64,000 bases of DNA from Rhodobacteraceae bacterium S2214 (GCA_025141675.1 CP081161.1:1276001-1340000); one strand, 5' to 3'. Shown: positions 1 through 8,983, counted from the first letter of the stretch. Notes: generated by a model not told the origin, from the sequence alone. Numbers and translations are program-made.

Positions 1-580
1 TTTTGCGTGGATCAATATTGATCACCCGCATCTCTGGACGGGCCTCTTTCGCGGCGGCGATGCGTTGGTGCAGCACAGGGTGGCACCACGCAAGGTTCGA
101 TCCGACCAACACGATCACATCGGCCTGTTCCAAATCCTGATAGGTGCCAGGAACGGTGTCAGTGCCAAAAGCGCGTTTGTGCCCGACAACAGATGACGCC
201 ATGCAAAGCCGTGAATTCGTGTCGATATTGGCCGCCCCGAAATAGCCCTTCATCAGCTTGTTCGCGACGTAGTAATCTTCGGTCAGCAACTGGCCCGACA
301 CATAAAAGGCCACACTATCAGGACCGTGTTCGGCAATTGCAGCGCTGAATTTGTCGGCGACCAGTGACAGCGTGCTGTCCCAATCCGCGCGTTTGCCGTC
401 GACCACCGGATGCAACAGGCGACCATCAAGATCGATGGTTTCGCCCAATGCCGTCCCTTTGGAACACAACCGCCCAAAGTTGGCAGGATGATCCGGATCG
501 CCCTTCAACGTACCATCAGCCCCAGCAAGCACGCCGCAGCCAACACCACAATAAGGGCAGGTGGTCTTCGTCAGGGTCAT
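1..580 (-). CDS. nasA: Assimilatory nitrate reductase catalytic subunit, N-terminal part (partial)
   Basis: Molybdopterin oxidoreductase that reduces nitrate to nitrite in the cytoplasm for nitrogen assimilation. Only about the first 193 residues are in the window; the gene continues past the left edge. The N-terminus carries the cysteine cluster expected for a [4Fe-4S] site (CPYCGVGCG at residues 8-16, a later Cys in GRLCSKG). Further in, segments such as DTNSRLCMAS and VGSNLAWCHP are typical of NasA/FdhF-type Mo-bisMGD enzymes. There is no twin-arginine signal, which fits a cytoplasmic NasA and not a periplasmic Nap enzyme. The ATG overlaps the nirD stop in an ATGA. It is the last visible gene of the nitrate operon. 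Confidence 0.93.
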   Translation of the reverse strand, partial: MTLTKTTCPYCGVGCGVLAGADGTLKGDPDHPANFGRLCSKGTALGETIDLDGRLLHPVVDGKRADWDSTLSLVADKFSAAIAEHGPDSVAFYVSGQLLTEDYYVANKLMKGYFGAANIDTNSRLCMASSVVGHKRAFGTDTVPGTYQDLEQADVIVLVGSNLAWCHPVLHQRIAAAKEARPEMRVINIDPRK

Positions 581-918
581 TCCGCAGCCACCGCACGTCC
601 GGTCAGCTGGGCCGCGTCGATCAGGATACGACCTGCGTCAACACGGGCGGGGTATGTGGCGACTTGGCCCACGTCTTGTCCCTGTGCCATACCCGTTTCC
701 AAGCTGAACACCCAGTTGTGCAACGGGCAGGTAACGGATTTGCCATGCACGATCCCTTCGGCCAATGGCCCCTGTTTGTGCGGGCATGTGTTATCAAGCG
801 CGAAGACTTCGTCATCCGCTGTCCGGAACACAGCGACACAGCCATGTGCGGTTTTCAACATCCGTGCGCCACGCGCGGGTACGTCGTCCAACGGTGCAAC
901 ATCAATCCACTGGGTCAT
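577..918 (-). CDS. nirD: Nitrite reductase (NAD(P)H) small subunit
   Basis: Rieske-type small subunit of assimilatory nitrite reductase. From the chosen start the protein is about 113 residues beginning MTQWIDVAPL. It has the two Rieske-like boxes CPHKQGPLAEG and CPLHNWVFSLETG, so unlike many NirD proteins it appears to keep both Cys-x-His pairs. A longer reading frame begins at 987, but the ATG at 918 overlaps the nirB stop (ATGA) and gives the family's usual length and N-terminus. It lies between nirB and nasA and is probably translationally coupled to both. Confidence 0.93.
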   Translation of the reverse strand: MTQWIDVAPLDDVPARGARMLKTAHGCVAVFRTADDEVFALDNTCPHKQGPLAEGIVHGKSVTCPLHNWVFSLETGMAQGQDVGQVATYPARVDAGRILIDAAQLTGRAVAAE

Positions 919-3347
919 TCTGCGGCCTCCAACGATAGGTTTGCAAGCGGTTGATATGTTTCCGCTTTCTTCACGTGTTCCGCCCATGGATCATGGCGGT
1001 AGATAGTCTGAGACAGCTCGAAACGATCCACCAAAGCAGCGCGGTTATCCAGATCATCAACGATCTGTTCCTTGATCCAATCAAGCCCGACTTTGGCCAT
1101 CCATTTGTAGATACGGTCAAGATATTTGGCCTGTTCGCGGTACAACTGCGATACGGCTTTGATAACTAGGATCGCTTCATCCTCGGTCGGGACCTGCACC
1201 AGCAGTTCGGTTTCTTTGACGTCCATGCCTGCCGCACCACCGATGCTGATCTGGTAACCACTGTCGACGCAGATCACGCCAATGTCTTTACAAGTTGCTT
1301 CGGCGCAGTTGCGCGGGCAACCGGACACGCCCAGCTTCAGCTTGTGCGGCGTCCAAGCACCGTGCAGCGTCTTTTCCAGCTTGATACCAAGACCCGTGCT
1401 GTCCTGCGTGCCAAAACGGCAATGATCCGTACCCACACAGGTCTTCACGGTGCGCAGGCCTTTGGAATAGGCGTAGCCGGACACCATGCCAGCGTCGTTT
1501 AGATCCTTCCAGATGCCCGGCAGATCCTCGCCCTTCACACCCAGCAAATCGATCCGTTGACCGCCAGTCACCTTTACGGTTGGCACCATGTATTTGTCGG
1601 CGGCGTCGGCAATAGCGCGCAGTTCGTCCGGCGTGGTGATCCCGCCCCACATCCGTGGCACGACACTAAACGTGCCATCTTTCTGGATGTTCGCGTGCTT
1701 ACGTTCGTTGATAAAACGGGACTGCGGGTCGTCTTTGTATTCCAGCGGCCAGTCAGCCAGCAGGTAAAAGTTCAGCGCAGGGCGGCAGGTCGGGCATCCG
1801 TCCACCGTTTTCCATCCACATTCCTGCCAAACCGCGTTCATTGACGTCAGTTTCTGGGATTTGATCATGCGCCGCACGTCTTCGTGGGTCATGTCGGTGC
1901 AACCACACACGGTCGCCGCCGCTGGGATCACAAAGTCATCGCCAAGCGTGACGGCCAGAACCTGTTCAACAAGACCCGTACATGTCCCGCAAGACGCAGA
2001 CGCCTTGGTTGTCGCCTTGATGCCAACAAGGTCCGTGGACCCCGCCGCAATCGCATCTTCGATTTCGCCCTTACAAATGCCGTTGCACCCACAGATTTCC
2101 GCATCACGCGGTAAGGCTGCAACGGCTGAGAGCGGGTCCACAGCGGCACCCCCCTGAAAGGCAGGGCCAAAGATCACCGTTTCACGCATATCGGCGATAT
2201 CGGTTTTGTCTTTGATCAGGCCGAAGAACCAGTTGCTGTCGGCCGTGTCGCCGTACATCACCGCACCGACGATCACGTTGTTTTCGATGACCAAACGACG
2301 GTAGACGCCGCGCGCAGGGTCGCGGAACACGATGTCTTCGCGGCCTTCGCCTTCGGCAAAATCACCGGCACTGAACAGATCGCAACCCGTGACTTTCAGC
2401 TTGGTAGACAGCTCTTTCTGAACAAACGTCGCGTCTTCACCCAGCAGAGTTTTCGCGGCAACCTTGGCTTGATCGTAAAGCGGGGCAACCAAACCAAAGA
2501 TCGCACCGTTATGTTCGACACATTCGCCAACGGCCAGAATATCGGGGTCAGACGTGACCATCTGGTCATCGACATGGATGCCTTTTCCAACAGCCAGACC
2601 CGCATCTTGGGCCAGTTTCACGTTTGGACGGATGCCCACGGCCATAACCAACAGATCACAGGGCAATTCAGTCCCGTCGTCAAGCAACAGGGCGCGCACC
2701 TTGCCGTTCTCACCAAGAATTTCTTTGGAGTTGGCAGAGCATTTAACCGTAATGCCTTTATCAACCAATGCTTTACGCAGCAGGTAACCAGCCGCTTCAT
2801 CCAACTGACGTTCCATCAGGTGGCCCATGATATGGATCACGGTGACATCGACACCGCGTGCGGCCATGCCTGCCGCGGCTTCCAGACCTAACAGACCACC
2901 ACCGATCACAACACATTTGTTGTCAGGACCAAGGTCCATCATTTTTTGCGTATCTTCCAGATCGCGGTAGGCAATCACGCCGTCCAGATCGTGACCGGGC
3001 AGGGGGATCATAAACGGGTTCGACCCAGTGCCAAACATCAGTTTGTCATAGGACAGCACATCGCCGTTTGCCGCGGTGATCGTCTTTGCTTCGCGGTCAA
3101 TCGCATCAACTTTTTCGCCGAAACGGCAGGTTACATCATGTTCTGCATACCAAGCGTCGTCGTGCGTGACGATTTCTTCGTAGGTTTTGTCGCCCGCAAG
3201 AACAGGGGACAGCATGATGCGGTTGTAGTTCCCGCGCGGTTCCGCGTTGAACAGGGTGATTTTGATATCGGACCCTGCGCTACGTAAGTCTTCAATCGCG
3301 CGGCCAGTCGCCATGCCAGCGCCGATAATGATTAGATGGTCACTCAT
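915..3347 (-). CDS. nirB: Nitrite reductase (NAD(P)H) large subunit
   Basis: Cytoplasmic assimilatory enzyme reducing nitrite to ammonium; 810 residues, normal for NirB. The order is an N-terminal FAD/NAD(P)H pyridine nucleotide-disulfide reductase region (IIIGAGMATG near residue 6; second nucleotide-binding motif VIGGGLLGLEAAAGMA near 150), BFD-like [2Fe-2S] segments (CGCNGICKGEIEDAI and CGTCTGLVEQVL, then a second CGCTDMTHEDV block), and the sulfite/nitrite reductase domain. The siroheme/[4Fe-4S] ligands are visible as CVGTDHC and, further on, GCPRNC. The 5-base gap to the nrtCD stop and the ATGA overlap with nirD place it in the middle of the operon. Confidence 0.97.
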   Translation of the reverse strand: MSDHLIIIGAGMATGRAIEDLRSAGSDIKITLFNAEPRGNYNRIMLSPVLAGDKTYEEIVTHDDAWYAEHDVTCRFGEKVDAIDREAKTITAANGDVLSYDKLMFGTGSNPFMIPLPGHDLDGVIAYRDLEDTQKMMDLGPDNKCVVIGGGLLGLEAAAGMAARGVDVTVIHIMGHLMERQLDEAAGYLLRKALVDKGITVKCSANSKEILGENGKVRALLLDDGTELPCDLLVMAVGIRPNVKLAQDAGLAVGKGIHVDDQMVTSDPDILAVGECVEHNGAIFGLVAPLYDQAKVAAKTLLGEDATFVQKELSTKLKVTGCDLFSAGDFAEGEGREDIVFRDPARGVYRRLVIENNVIVGAVMYGDTADSNWFFGLIKDKTDIADMRETVIFGPAFQGGAAVDPLSAVAALPRDAEICGCNGICKGEIEDAIAAGSTDLVGIKATTKASASCGTCTGLVEQVLAVTLGDDFVIPAAATVCGCTDMTHEDVRRMIKSQKLTSMNAVWQECGWKTVDGCPTCRPALNFYLLADWPLEYKDDPQSRFINERKHANIQKDGTFSVVPRMWGGITTPDELRAIADAADKYMVPTVKVTGGQRIDLLGVKGEDLPGIWKDLNDAGMVSGYAYSKGLRTVKTCVGTDHCRFGTQDSTGLGIKLEKTLHGAWTPHKLKLGVSGCPRNCAEATCKDIGVICVDSGYQISIGGAAGMDVKETELLVQVPTEDEAILVIKAVSQLYREQAKYLDRIYKWMAKVGLDWIKEQIVDDLDNRAALVDRFELSQTIYRHDPWAEHVKKAETYQPLANLSLEAAE

Positions 3348-3352
3348 GTGAT

Positions 3353-5029
3353 TTACTCCGCCGCAATTGCTGTGGCTTTGGGTTTCGGCTTTGCGCCGTG
3401 TTCGTATTCTTCAAGGAAATCGAGGACTTCCTGACGGTACGTGTAGTAATCGGGATGTTCGAGCAGAGCCTTGCGGGTGCGTGGACGTGGCAGTTTGACA
3501 TCCGTAATTTTCCCGATTGTCGCCTGTGGGCCGTTGGTCATCATCACAACGCGGTCTGCCAACAAGATGGCTTCGTCCACGTCATGCGTCACACAGATCG
3601 CGGTTACTTTCGTGCGCGACCACACTTCCATCAGCACCTCTTGCAGTTCCCACCGTGTGAGACTGTCGAGCATGCCGAACGGTTCATCCAAAAGCAGCAG
3701 CTTCGGGGACAAAGCAAAGGCGCGGGCGATGCCCACACGTTGCTTCATCCCGTTGGAAAGCGACGCGGCGCCCTTATCCATACTGTCAGCGAGACCGACG
3801 CGCTCAAGGTAATATTCAATGACATCTTGGCGTTCCGCTTGGCTGGCTTTTGGGTAAACTTTGTCAACGCCAATCGCGACGTTTTCCTTGGCAGTCAGCC
3901 AAGGGAACAGGTTCGGCGATTGAAACACAACGGCGCGTTCCGGATCGGCACCTTCGACGTTCCAGCCATCCAATTTGATCGCACCTTTCGAGATGTCGTT
4001 CAGGCCAGCGGCCATCGTCAGGACAGTGGATTTGCCGCAACCAGAATGGCCGATCAGGCTGATGAATTCGCCCTTTTCCACCTTTAGATCGAAGTTTTCG
4101 ACAACGGTCAGCGGACCTTTAGGCGTAGGGTATACTTTGTCCAACTGACTGAAGTTGAGGTACTTTTCCTCGATCCCGCCTTCTTGGGCCTTGAGAACAG
4201 CGGCAGGGACAGAATGGATCGGCGTGACGTTTGGCAACAGCTTCGTGTCAGCCGTTTTTGCCGCAATGCCGATATCCATCAGGTAAGTCGTCACATCCGC
4301 GCGCAAGCGTTTGAACGTGTCGTTGTTGTTCATTTCCATGCGGTCGCGGGGGCGCTGAAGATCAACTTTGAACTCTTCGCCCAAGGTCCCGTCGGGGTTC
4401 AGCGCGATGATCCGGTCGGCCAGCAAAATGGCTTCGTCCACGTCGTTTGTGATCAAGACGCAGGTCTTTTTATCTTCGGACCAGATGCCTTCGATTTCGT
4501 CCGCCAGATTGGCGCGTGTCAGCGCGTCAAGCGCGGACAGCGGTTCGTCGAGCAACAGCATTTCAGGGTCCATCGCAAGCGCGCGCGCCACGTTCACACG
4601 CTGGCGCATACCACCCGACAATTCAGAGGGGCGGCGCGTCGCAGCGTGGCTGAGGCCAACCATTTTGACGTAATGATCAACCTTTGCCTGACGTTCGTCT
4701 TTAGACAGGTTCGGGAACATCGTGTCGACGGCCAGCATGACGTTGCCGTTCACGGTCAGCCACGGCATCAGTGAATAGCTTTGGAAGATCACGCCGCGTT
4801 CACGACCCGGTTCTTTGATCTGCTTGCCTTTGAAGGTCACTTCACCCGATGTCGGGGTTTCTAACCCCGCCATTAGATTGATCAGTGTCGTTTTGCCTGT
4901 GCCGGAAAAACCAAGCAAAACAAGGAATTCACCTTCTTCGACAGTCAGATCAATGTTCTTCAAAACGTGGCTGGCGTGAGTGCCTGTACCAAAGCTTTTT
5001 GAGACGTTCTTGAATTCGAGAATGCTCAT
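3353..5029 (-). CDS. nrtC: Nitrate ABC transporter, two ATPase domains fused in one chain
   Basis: Energises nitrate/nitrite import with NrtB and NrtA. About 558 residues hold two complete ABC ATPase domains. Domain 1 has Walker A GFSGTGKTT, signature LSGGMRQRV, Walker B LLLDEP and an H-loop reading ITNDVDEA, where Asn replaces the usual His. Domain 2 has Walker A GHSGCGKST, signature LSNGMKQRV, Walker B LLLDEP and a normal VTHDVDEA. Unlike cyanobacterial NrtC, the second half is an ATPase and not a substrate-binding domain. A GTG at 5038 would add three residues and overlap the nrtB stop; ATG at 5029 is chosen because it gives the common MSILEF-type start, but neither has a clear ribosome site. 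The symbol nrtC is approximate. Confidence 0.9.
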   Translation of the reverse strand: MSILEFKNVSKSFGTGTHASHVLKNIDLTVEEGEFLVLLGFSGTGKTTLINLMAGLETPTSGEVTFKGKQIKEPGRERGVIFQSYSLMPWLTVNGNVMLAVDTMFPNLSKDERQAKVDHYVKMVGLSHAATRRPSELSGGMRQRVNVARALAMDPEMLLLDEPLSALDALTRANLADEIEGIWSEDKKTCVLITNDVDEAILLADRIIALNPDGTLGEEFKVDLQRPRDRMEMNNNDTFKRLRADVTTYLMDIGIAAKTADTKLLPNVTPIHSVPAAVLKAQEGGIEEKYLNFSQLDKVYPTPKGPLTVVENFDLKVEKGEFISLIGHSGCGKSTVLTMAAGLNDISKGAIKLDGWNVEGADPERAVVFQSPNLFPWLTAKENVAIGVDKVYPKASQAERQDVIEYYLERVGLADSMDKGAASLSNGMKQRVGIARAFALSPKLLLLDEPFGMLDSLTRWELQEVLMEVWSRTKVTAICVTHDVDEAILLADRVVMMTNGPQATIGKITDVKLPRPRTRKALLEHPDYYTYRQEVLDFLEEYEHGAKPKPKATAIAAE

Positions 5030-5034
5030 ATCAA

Positions 5035-6108
5035 TCACCGGTTATTCGAGAATGTGAACATGGATTGCAGCGCGAACATCACACGGTCGAGAAGGAAGCC
5101 GATGATCCCGATGGTGAACACTGCAACCATGATTTTGGCGAGAGACTGGGAAGATCCGTTCTGGAATTCGTCCCAGACGAATTTGCCAAGACCGGGGTTC
5201 TGGGCCAGCATTTCAGCGGCGATCAGAACCATCCAGCCCACACCCAAGGACAGGCGCAAACCGGTGAAAATAAGGGGCAAAGCGGATGGCAGAACCAGTT
5301 TTGTGATCTTGGTCCAAGTGTTCATTTTCAGTACGCGGGACACGCTGACGAGGTCTTTGTCGATCGATGCCACACCTAGGGACGTGTTGATCAACGTTGG
5401 CCACAGCGAACAGAGCGTCACGGTAATCGCTGAGATCAGGAAGGATTTTGAGAACATGCCGTCGTTGCTGGCATAAACCGCCGACACAATCATGGTCACG
5501 ATGGGCAACCATGCGAGCGGTGAGACGGGTTTGAAGATTTGGATCAGCGGGTTCAGTGCGGCATTGGCTGTGGCCGACAAACCAGCGGCGATCCCGAGCG
5601 GAATGGCAAAAGCGGATGCGATCAGGAAGCCGAAGAAGACGGTTTTGATCGACGTCCAGATTTGGTCATAATATGTTGGTTTACCAGTATAAGTCCGTTC
5701 TTTCACACGGTCAGCTTGGCCGTTTGCGACGAGGTCTGCGTTGCGCTGTTCTTGGCGTTCGTAGAAGGCGACTTCTTTTTCGCCTTCGCGTACCGCGTCT
5801 GCGTGCAAGTTACCGACTTGTTCCCAAACCTGTGCAGGTCCTGGTACCGCGCCCAGTGATGTTTGAACCTTTGGTGCAAGGGCTGCCCACGCGCCTAAGA
5901 ACAGGAAAATCGCCAGCAATGGCACGCCCAACAGACGCCAGATTTCGCCAAGCTGTGCTTTGGGGTTGTCGCCTGCTGCTGCTTTGAGGATCGGTGTGAC
6001 CCATGCCAGACCCAGCACCTGAAACCACTTGTCGGCGGTGTTGATCCGGGTGAATAGCCGCGCGCGGCGGGCTTCGGAGGAAAGTGTTTCGGGATCGATG
6101 GCGGTCAT
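5035..6108 (-). CDS. nrtB: Nitrate ABC transporter permease
   Basis: Inner-membrane channel subunit of the nitrate/nitrite importer; 357 residues. One hydrophobic segment lies near residues 60-80, followed by a long charged stretch (residues about 95-140, rich in Glu, Arg and Lys). The conserved transporter region follows, with several membrane segments between about 145 and 345 and an inner-membrane-permease EAA-like loop region (AAEMLAQNPGLGKFV). The extended N-terminal region matches NrtB proteins rather than short SsuC-type permeases. It sits directly upstream of the fused ATPase and is separated from nrtA by a hairpin-rich gap. Confidence 0.94.
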   Translation of the reverse strand: MTAIDPETLSSEARRARLFTRINTADKWFQVLGLAWVTPILKAAAGDNPKAQLGEIWRLLGVPLLAIFLFLGAWAALAPKVQTSLGAVPGPAQVWEQVGNLHADAVREGEKEVAFYERQEQRNADLVANGQADRVKERTYTGKPTYYDQIWTSIKTVFFGFLIASAFAIPLGIAAGLSATANAALNPLIQIFKPVSPLAWLPIVTMIVSAVYASNDGMFSKSFLISAITVTLCSLWPTLINTSLGVASIDKDLVSVSRVLKMNTWTKITKLVLPSALPLIFTGLRLSLGVGWMVLIAAEMLAQNPGLGKFVWDEFQNGSSQSLAKIMVAVFTIGIIGFLLDRVMFALQSMFTFSNNR

Positions 6109-6141
6109 GTCAAAGCCTCATTGGGGCGAAAAATGTGATGT

Positions 6142-6177
6142 CACAATGCGTGCACAACACGTGCACAATGCGTGCAC
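6142..6177. repeat. Three GTGCAC palindromes at exact 11-bp spacing
   Basis: GTGCAC occurs at 6150-6155, 6161-6166 and 6172-6177, each 11 bp from the next. The outer two lie in an exact 14-base direct repeat (CACAATGCGTGCAC at 6142-6155 and 6164-6177). The spacing is about one helical turn. It lies in the nrtA-nrtB gap, just 3' of a GC-rich hairpin in the sense of transcription. Function unknown. Confidence 0.75.
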
Positions 6178-6202
6178 CGCGCCGTCGTGACAGCGCGGTG
6201 CA
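6173..6202 (-). other. Stable hairpin between nrtA and nrtB
   Basis: A perfect 10-bp inverted repeat (TGCACCGCGC and GCGCGGTGCA) encloses a 10-base loop, about 14 bases past the nrtA stop. There is no U-run on the minus strand, so it is not a standard terminator. Hairpins at this place in ABC importer operons commonly protect the upstream binding-protein message and set a higher level of it relative to the permease; that role is inferred here. Confidence 0.7.
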
Positions 6203-6215
6203 GATTTAGGGGCGA

Positions 6216-7589
6216 TTAGCCTTGGATTTCGGAGCCGACCACGATCTGGTCGCCCTTCAGGCCGATTGGCAGGCTGTCGATGTATGCGTTTGGTGTGCGA
6301 CCGTCGAAGCCGATGCCGTCGATGATGTCAGCGGCTGGTGTTGGGGCTTTGAAACCGTCGCTGTCCCATGGGAAGTCAGCTTCGTTCGCCATGCCGTCGT
6401 CGACCAGCGCGCGGGCCGCATCAAGGTAGATGTCGGAACGGTAGACAGATTCAGCTGTTTCGATGAACCATTCGTCGGACTTTGGTTCAGCAATCTGACC
6501 CCAGCGGCGCATCTGTGTCAGGTACCAGATCGCATCGGATTTGAACGGGTATGTCGCGTTGTAGCGGAAGAACACGTTGAAGTCCGGAGCAGGGCGCACG
6601 TCGCCTTTTTCGAACTCGAAGAAACCAGTCATAGAGTTTGCGATCACTTCGGCGTCTGCACCGACGTATTCAGAGCGTGACAGGATTTCCACGGCTTCTT
6701 CGCGGTTAGCGTTGTCGTTTTCGTCCAACCACATCGCGGCGCGGATCAAAGCTTTGGTCAGCGCGATTGTTGTGTTCGGGTTTTCTTCGGCGAATTCGTC
6801 TGTGATGCCGAAGACCTTTTCAGGGTTGTTCTTCCACATGTCGTAGTCGGTGATGACCGGAACGCCGATGCCTTTGAACACAGCTTGCTGGTTCCATGGC
6901 TCGCCCACTGCGTAGCCGTAGATTGTACCGGCTTCCATTGTTGCGGGCATTTGTGGTGGAGGTGTCACAGACAACAGAACATCTGCGCCGATCTGACCAG
7001 AGATGTCTTCAGGGGAATAATAACCCGGCTCAAGACCACCAGCTGCCAACCAGTAGCGGATTTCGTAGTTGTGTGTGGAGACAGGGAAAACCATGCCCAT
7101 GTTGAACGGGATACCTTGGTCTTTGTAGTCTTCGACGACAGGTGCCAAAGCTTCGGCGCTGATCGGGTGCTGTGGCAGGCCGTTGTCCATCATTGGAACG
7201 TTCGGCTTCATTTCTTCCCAGATTTCGTTGGAGACGGTGATCGCGTTACCGTTCAAGTCCATGGAAAATGGTGTGATGATGTGGGCCTCAGTCCCGTAGC
7301 CGATTGTCGCTGCCAATGGCTGACCAGCCAACATGTGCGCGCCGTCCAACTGACCGCCGATCACACCATCAAGCAATACTTTCCAGTTTGCTTGGGCTTC
7401 CAGCGTCACAAACAGCCCTTCGTCTTCGAAGAAGCCAAGTTCATAAGCGATGGCAAGCGGGGCCATATCTGTCAGTTTGATAAAGCCGAACGTCAGTTCG
7501 TCCTTTTCCAGTTCAAGCAATTGGGCCGTCGCGGTGGACCCCATAAGACTGGCCACCGTGGCAAGTGTGAAAGCAAAAGAAGTCTTCAT
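6216..7589 (-). CDS. nrtA: Nitrate ABC transporter substrate-binding protein
   Basis: Periplasmic nitrate/nitrite-binding protein of the NrtA/CmpA family, 457 residues. It begins with a Sec-type signal peptide ([23 protein letters not shown], given here in two parts: positive Lys at 2, hydrophobic core, Ala-x-Ala before residue 23). The mature protein has family features such as [39 protein letters not shown] and [13 protein letters not shown]. There is no Cys at the cleavage site, so it is soluble and not a lipoprotein. It is the first structural gene after the regulated leader and is followed by hairpin DNA before nrtB. The cytoplasmic paralogue NasS is encoded immediately upstream. Confidence 0.96.
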   Translation of the reverse strand: MKTSFAFTLATVASLMGSTATAQLLELEKDELTFGFIKLTDMAPLAIAYELGFFEDEGLFVTLEAQANWKVLLDGVIGGQLDGAHMLAGQPLAATIGYGTEAHIITPFSMDLNGNAITVSNEIWEEMKPNVPMMDNGLPQHPISAEALAPVVEDYKDQGIPFNMGMVFPVSTHNYEIRYWLAAGGLEPGYYSPEDISGQIGADVLLSVTPPPQMPATMEAGTIYGYAVGEPWNQQAVFKGIGVPVITDYDMWKNNPEKVFGITDEFAEENPNTTIALTKALIRAAMWLDENDNANREEAVEILSRSEYVGADAEVIANSMTGFFEFEKGDVRPAPDFNVFFRYNATYPFKSDAIWYLTQMRRWGQIAEPKSDEWFIETAESVYRSDIYLDAARALVDDGMANEADFPWDSDGFKAPTPAADIIDGIGFDGRTPNAYIDSLPIGLKGDQIVVGSEIQG

Positions 7590-7631
7590 TTATCTGTCCT
7601 TGTTGGCGGCCCTGTTAGACCTTTGGAAACG

Positions 7632-7689
7632 AAAAAAGCCGCACGTAGGGACACGGGGGAGGAGATCCGTAGTCCATACGAGCGGCTTT
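7632..7689 (-). terminator. Leader terminator (attenuator) before nrtA
   Basis: On the minus strand AAAGCCGC (7689-7682) pairs with GCGGCTTT, followed by six T residues (7637-7632). After a T/T mismatch the stem continues with CGTA/TACG and GGAC/GTCC. It ends about 42 bases before the nrtA ATG and inside the leader, so transcription would stop before the operon unless antitermination occurs. It lies 12 bases downstream of the second ANTAR-type hairpin. Confidence 0.88.
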
Positions 7690-7701
7690 GCTCTGAATGC
7701 T

Positions 7702-7748
7702 GCACCACCATCGTTGGTCTGTGCGCGTAACGGGCTTCGATGCCCCTT
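7702..7748 (-). promoter_or_regulatory. ANTAR two-hairpin RNA element (NasT target)
   Basis: Two hairpins with six-base loops lie in tandem on the minus strand. Hairpin 1 is GGGC-ATCGAA-GCCC (7745-7732), extended by AA/TT after one mismatch. Hairpin 2 is GCAC, bulge AG, ACC, loop AACGAT, GGT, bulge G, GTGC (7724-7702). The linker is 7 bases. Both loops have A at position 1 and G at position 4, the known signature of RNA bound by ANTAR-domain antiterminators. The terminator follows directly, and nasT (ANTAR) and nasS are the neighbouring genes. A third A1/G4 hexaloop hairpin, TCTGC-ACCGCA-GCAGA, lies further upstream near 7814-7829. Confidence 0.85.
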
Positions 7749-7849
7749 GAAGATAATTTGCGGGCTGGGTGTCGGAACTTCAACGTGGATTCTGCAATGC
7801 AGCGGTTGAATCTGCTGCGGTGCAGAGATTGCTTAAAAACTGTGCGGTT

Positions 7850-8983
7850 TTAGCCGTGAAAATCGAAAGTTTTGCCATCGAAAAAGGCATCAGGCCCGAG
7901 AATCATGTTTCCACGGGTTGATGCGACCGCGGTCTCGTGGGCGAGCGCCCCTTCGACTTTTTCGGACGCACCGGGAAGATCGACACCAAGGCTGCCTAGG
8001 TTTTCGCGGTACAGATCGCTGCGGAAGCACCGTTTCGCTTCTGCGATGCTGTTATCGTCGGCCCCAAGCTGGGTTGCGATCCACGCGGCTTGACTGCGCC
8101 ACGGGAACTGCGACGCATTTCGGAAGAACAGTAAGAAGTTGTCGATGTGGCGGGGGCCTATGGTCGGATCAAGTGTCACTTCACCGCTGATGCCCGGATC
8201 AATCAGGTCGTCGGTCAAATCGAGGTGTTCGCTGCGTGCGAGGATATCGACGGCCAAGGCCGCGTTGCTGCGTTGGCCGAGCCATTGGCCTGCTTTGTAG
8301 GTCGCCCGCATTAATGCACGTGTCGGTTCGGGGTTGTCGGTCACCCAGTTGGACCGCGCTGCCAGCACTTTTTCCGGCGCGAATGACCAGATTTGCGATC
8401 CTGTCAGGACGATGGCCGCTGCATTGTTTTTGACAGCAACGCTGCCCCACGGTTCGCCGACCCAAAACGCATCAACCTGCCCGTCAGCGATGGCTGCGGC
8501 CATGCGCGGCGGCGGGACAGTGATGACATCGGTTTTAATGTCAGGGCAACGCGCGAGCAGGTAAGACAGTAGTAGCCGATGCGTCGATGCGTGAAATGGC
8601 ACGCCGATCCGCAGCGTTTTGCCGTGCTGTGCCAGTTTGGCAAGGATTGCGTCAGGATCGCCGTAGGGGACGGGGGCAAGTGCCGAGATCAACGCTTGGC
8701 TCAGCCCGAAGACCGTGCCGTTGACGGAAAGCACTGACAGCACATCGACGTCGGCGCGCACGCCACCGATGCCGAGGCGCAGTGCGATTGGCATCGGTGC
8801 CAGCATTTGGGCCGCATCCAACTGCCCAAGGATCAGGTTATCGCGCAGTGCCGACCAAGAGGGTTGCTTGATCAGCCGCAGATCAAGCCCTTCTTCAGCG
8901 GCAAAGCCCAATTCCTTTGCAATGAGCAGCGGAGCGCAGTCAACAAGTGGCAGGTAGCCGCAATTTAGAACGTGACCCTTCAT
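7850..8983 (-). CDS. nasS: Cytoplasmic nitrate sensor NasS
   Basis: NrtA-like protein of 377 residues without a signal peptide (starts MKGHVLNCGYLPLVDCAPL). That is the hallmark of NasS, which holds NasT inactive until nitrate or nitrite binds. Shared family motifs include LGQLDAAQMLAPMP, DAFWVGEPWGSVAV and FFRNASQFPWRSQAAW. Its ATG overlaps the nasT stop (ATGA), so the two are made together. The gene ends just upstream of the ANTAR leader of nrtA. It could in principle be read as a stray ABC binding protein, but the missing export signal and the NasT partner argue for the sensor role. Confidence 0.94.
   Translation of the reverse strand: MKGHVLNCGYLPLVDCAPLLIAKELGFAAEEGLDLRLIKQPSWSALRDNLILGQLDAAQMLAPMPIALRLGIGGVRADVDVLSVLSVNGTVFGLSQALISALAPVPYGDPDAILAKLAQHGKTLRIGVPFHASTHRLLLSYLLARCPDIKTDVITVPPPRMAAAIADGQVDAFWVGEPWGSVAVKNNAAAIVLTGSQIWSFAPEKVLAARSNWVTDNPEPTRALMRATYKAGQWLGQRSNAALAVDILARSEHLDLTDDLIDPGISGEVTLDPTIGPRHIDNFLLFFRNASQFPWRSQAAWIATQLGADDNSIAEAKRCFRSDLYRENLGSLGVDLPGASEKVEGALAHETAVASTRGNMILGPDAFFDGKTFDFHG

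Noticed and set aside
364..1006. Two plus-strand frames of almost 200 codons opposite nirD and nasA
   Set aside because: Both are antisense shadows of nirD/nasA, whose Rieske and [4Fe-4S] motifs are unambiguous; the translations are low in family features.
7760..7850. A sigma-54 promoter for the nitrate operon near a TTGCA sequence
   Set aside because: The GG expected 10 bp upstream of the GC is absent; a weak TTGAAG/CAAATT sigma-70-like pair is the only alternative and is not strong enough to annotate.
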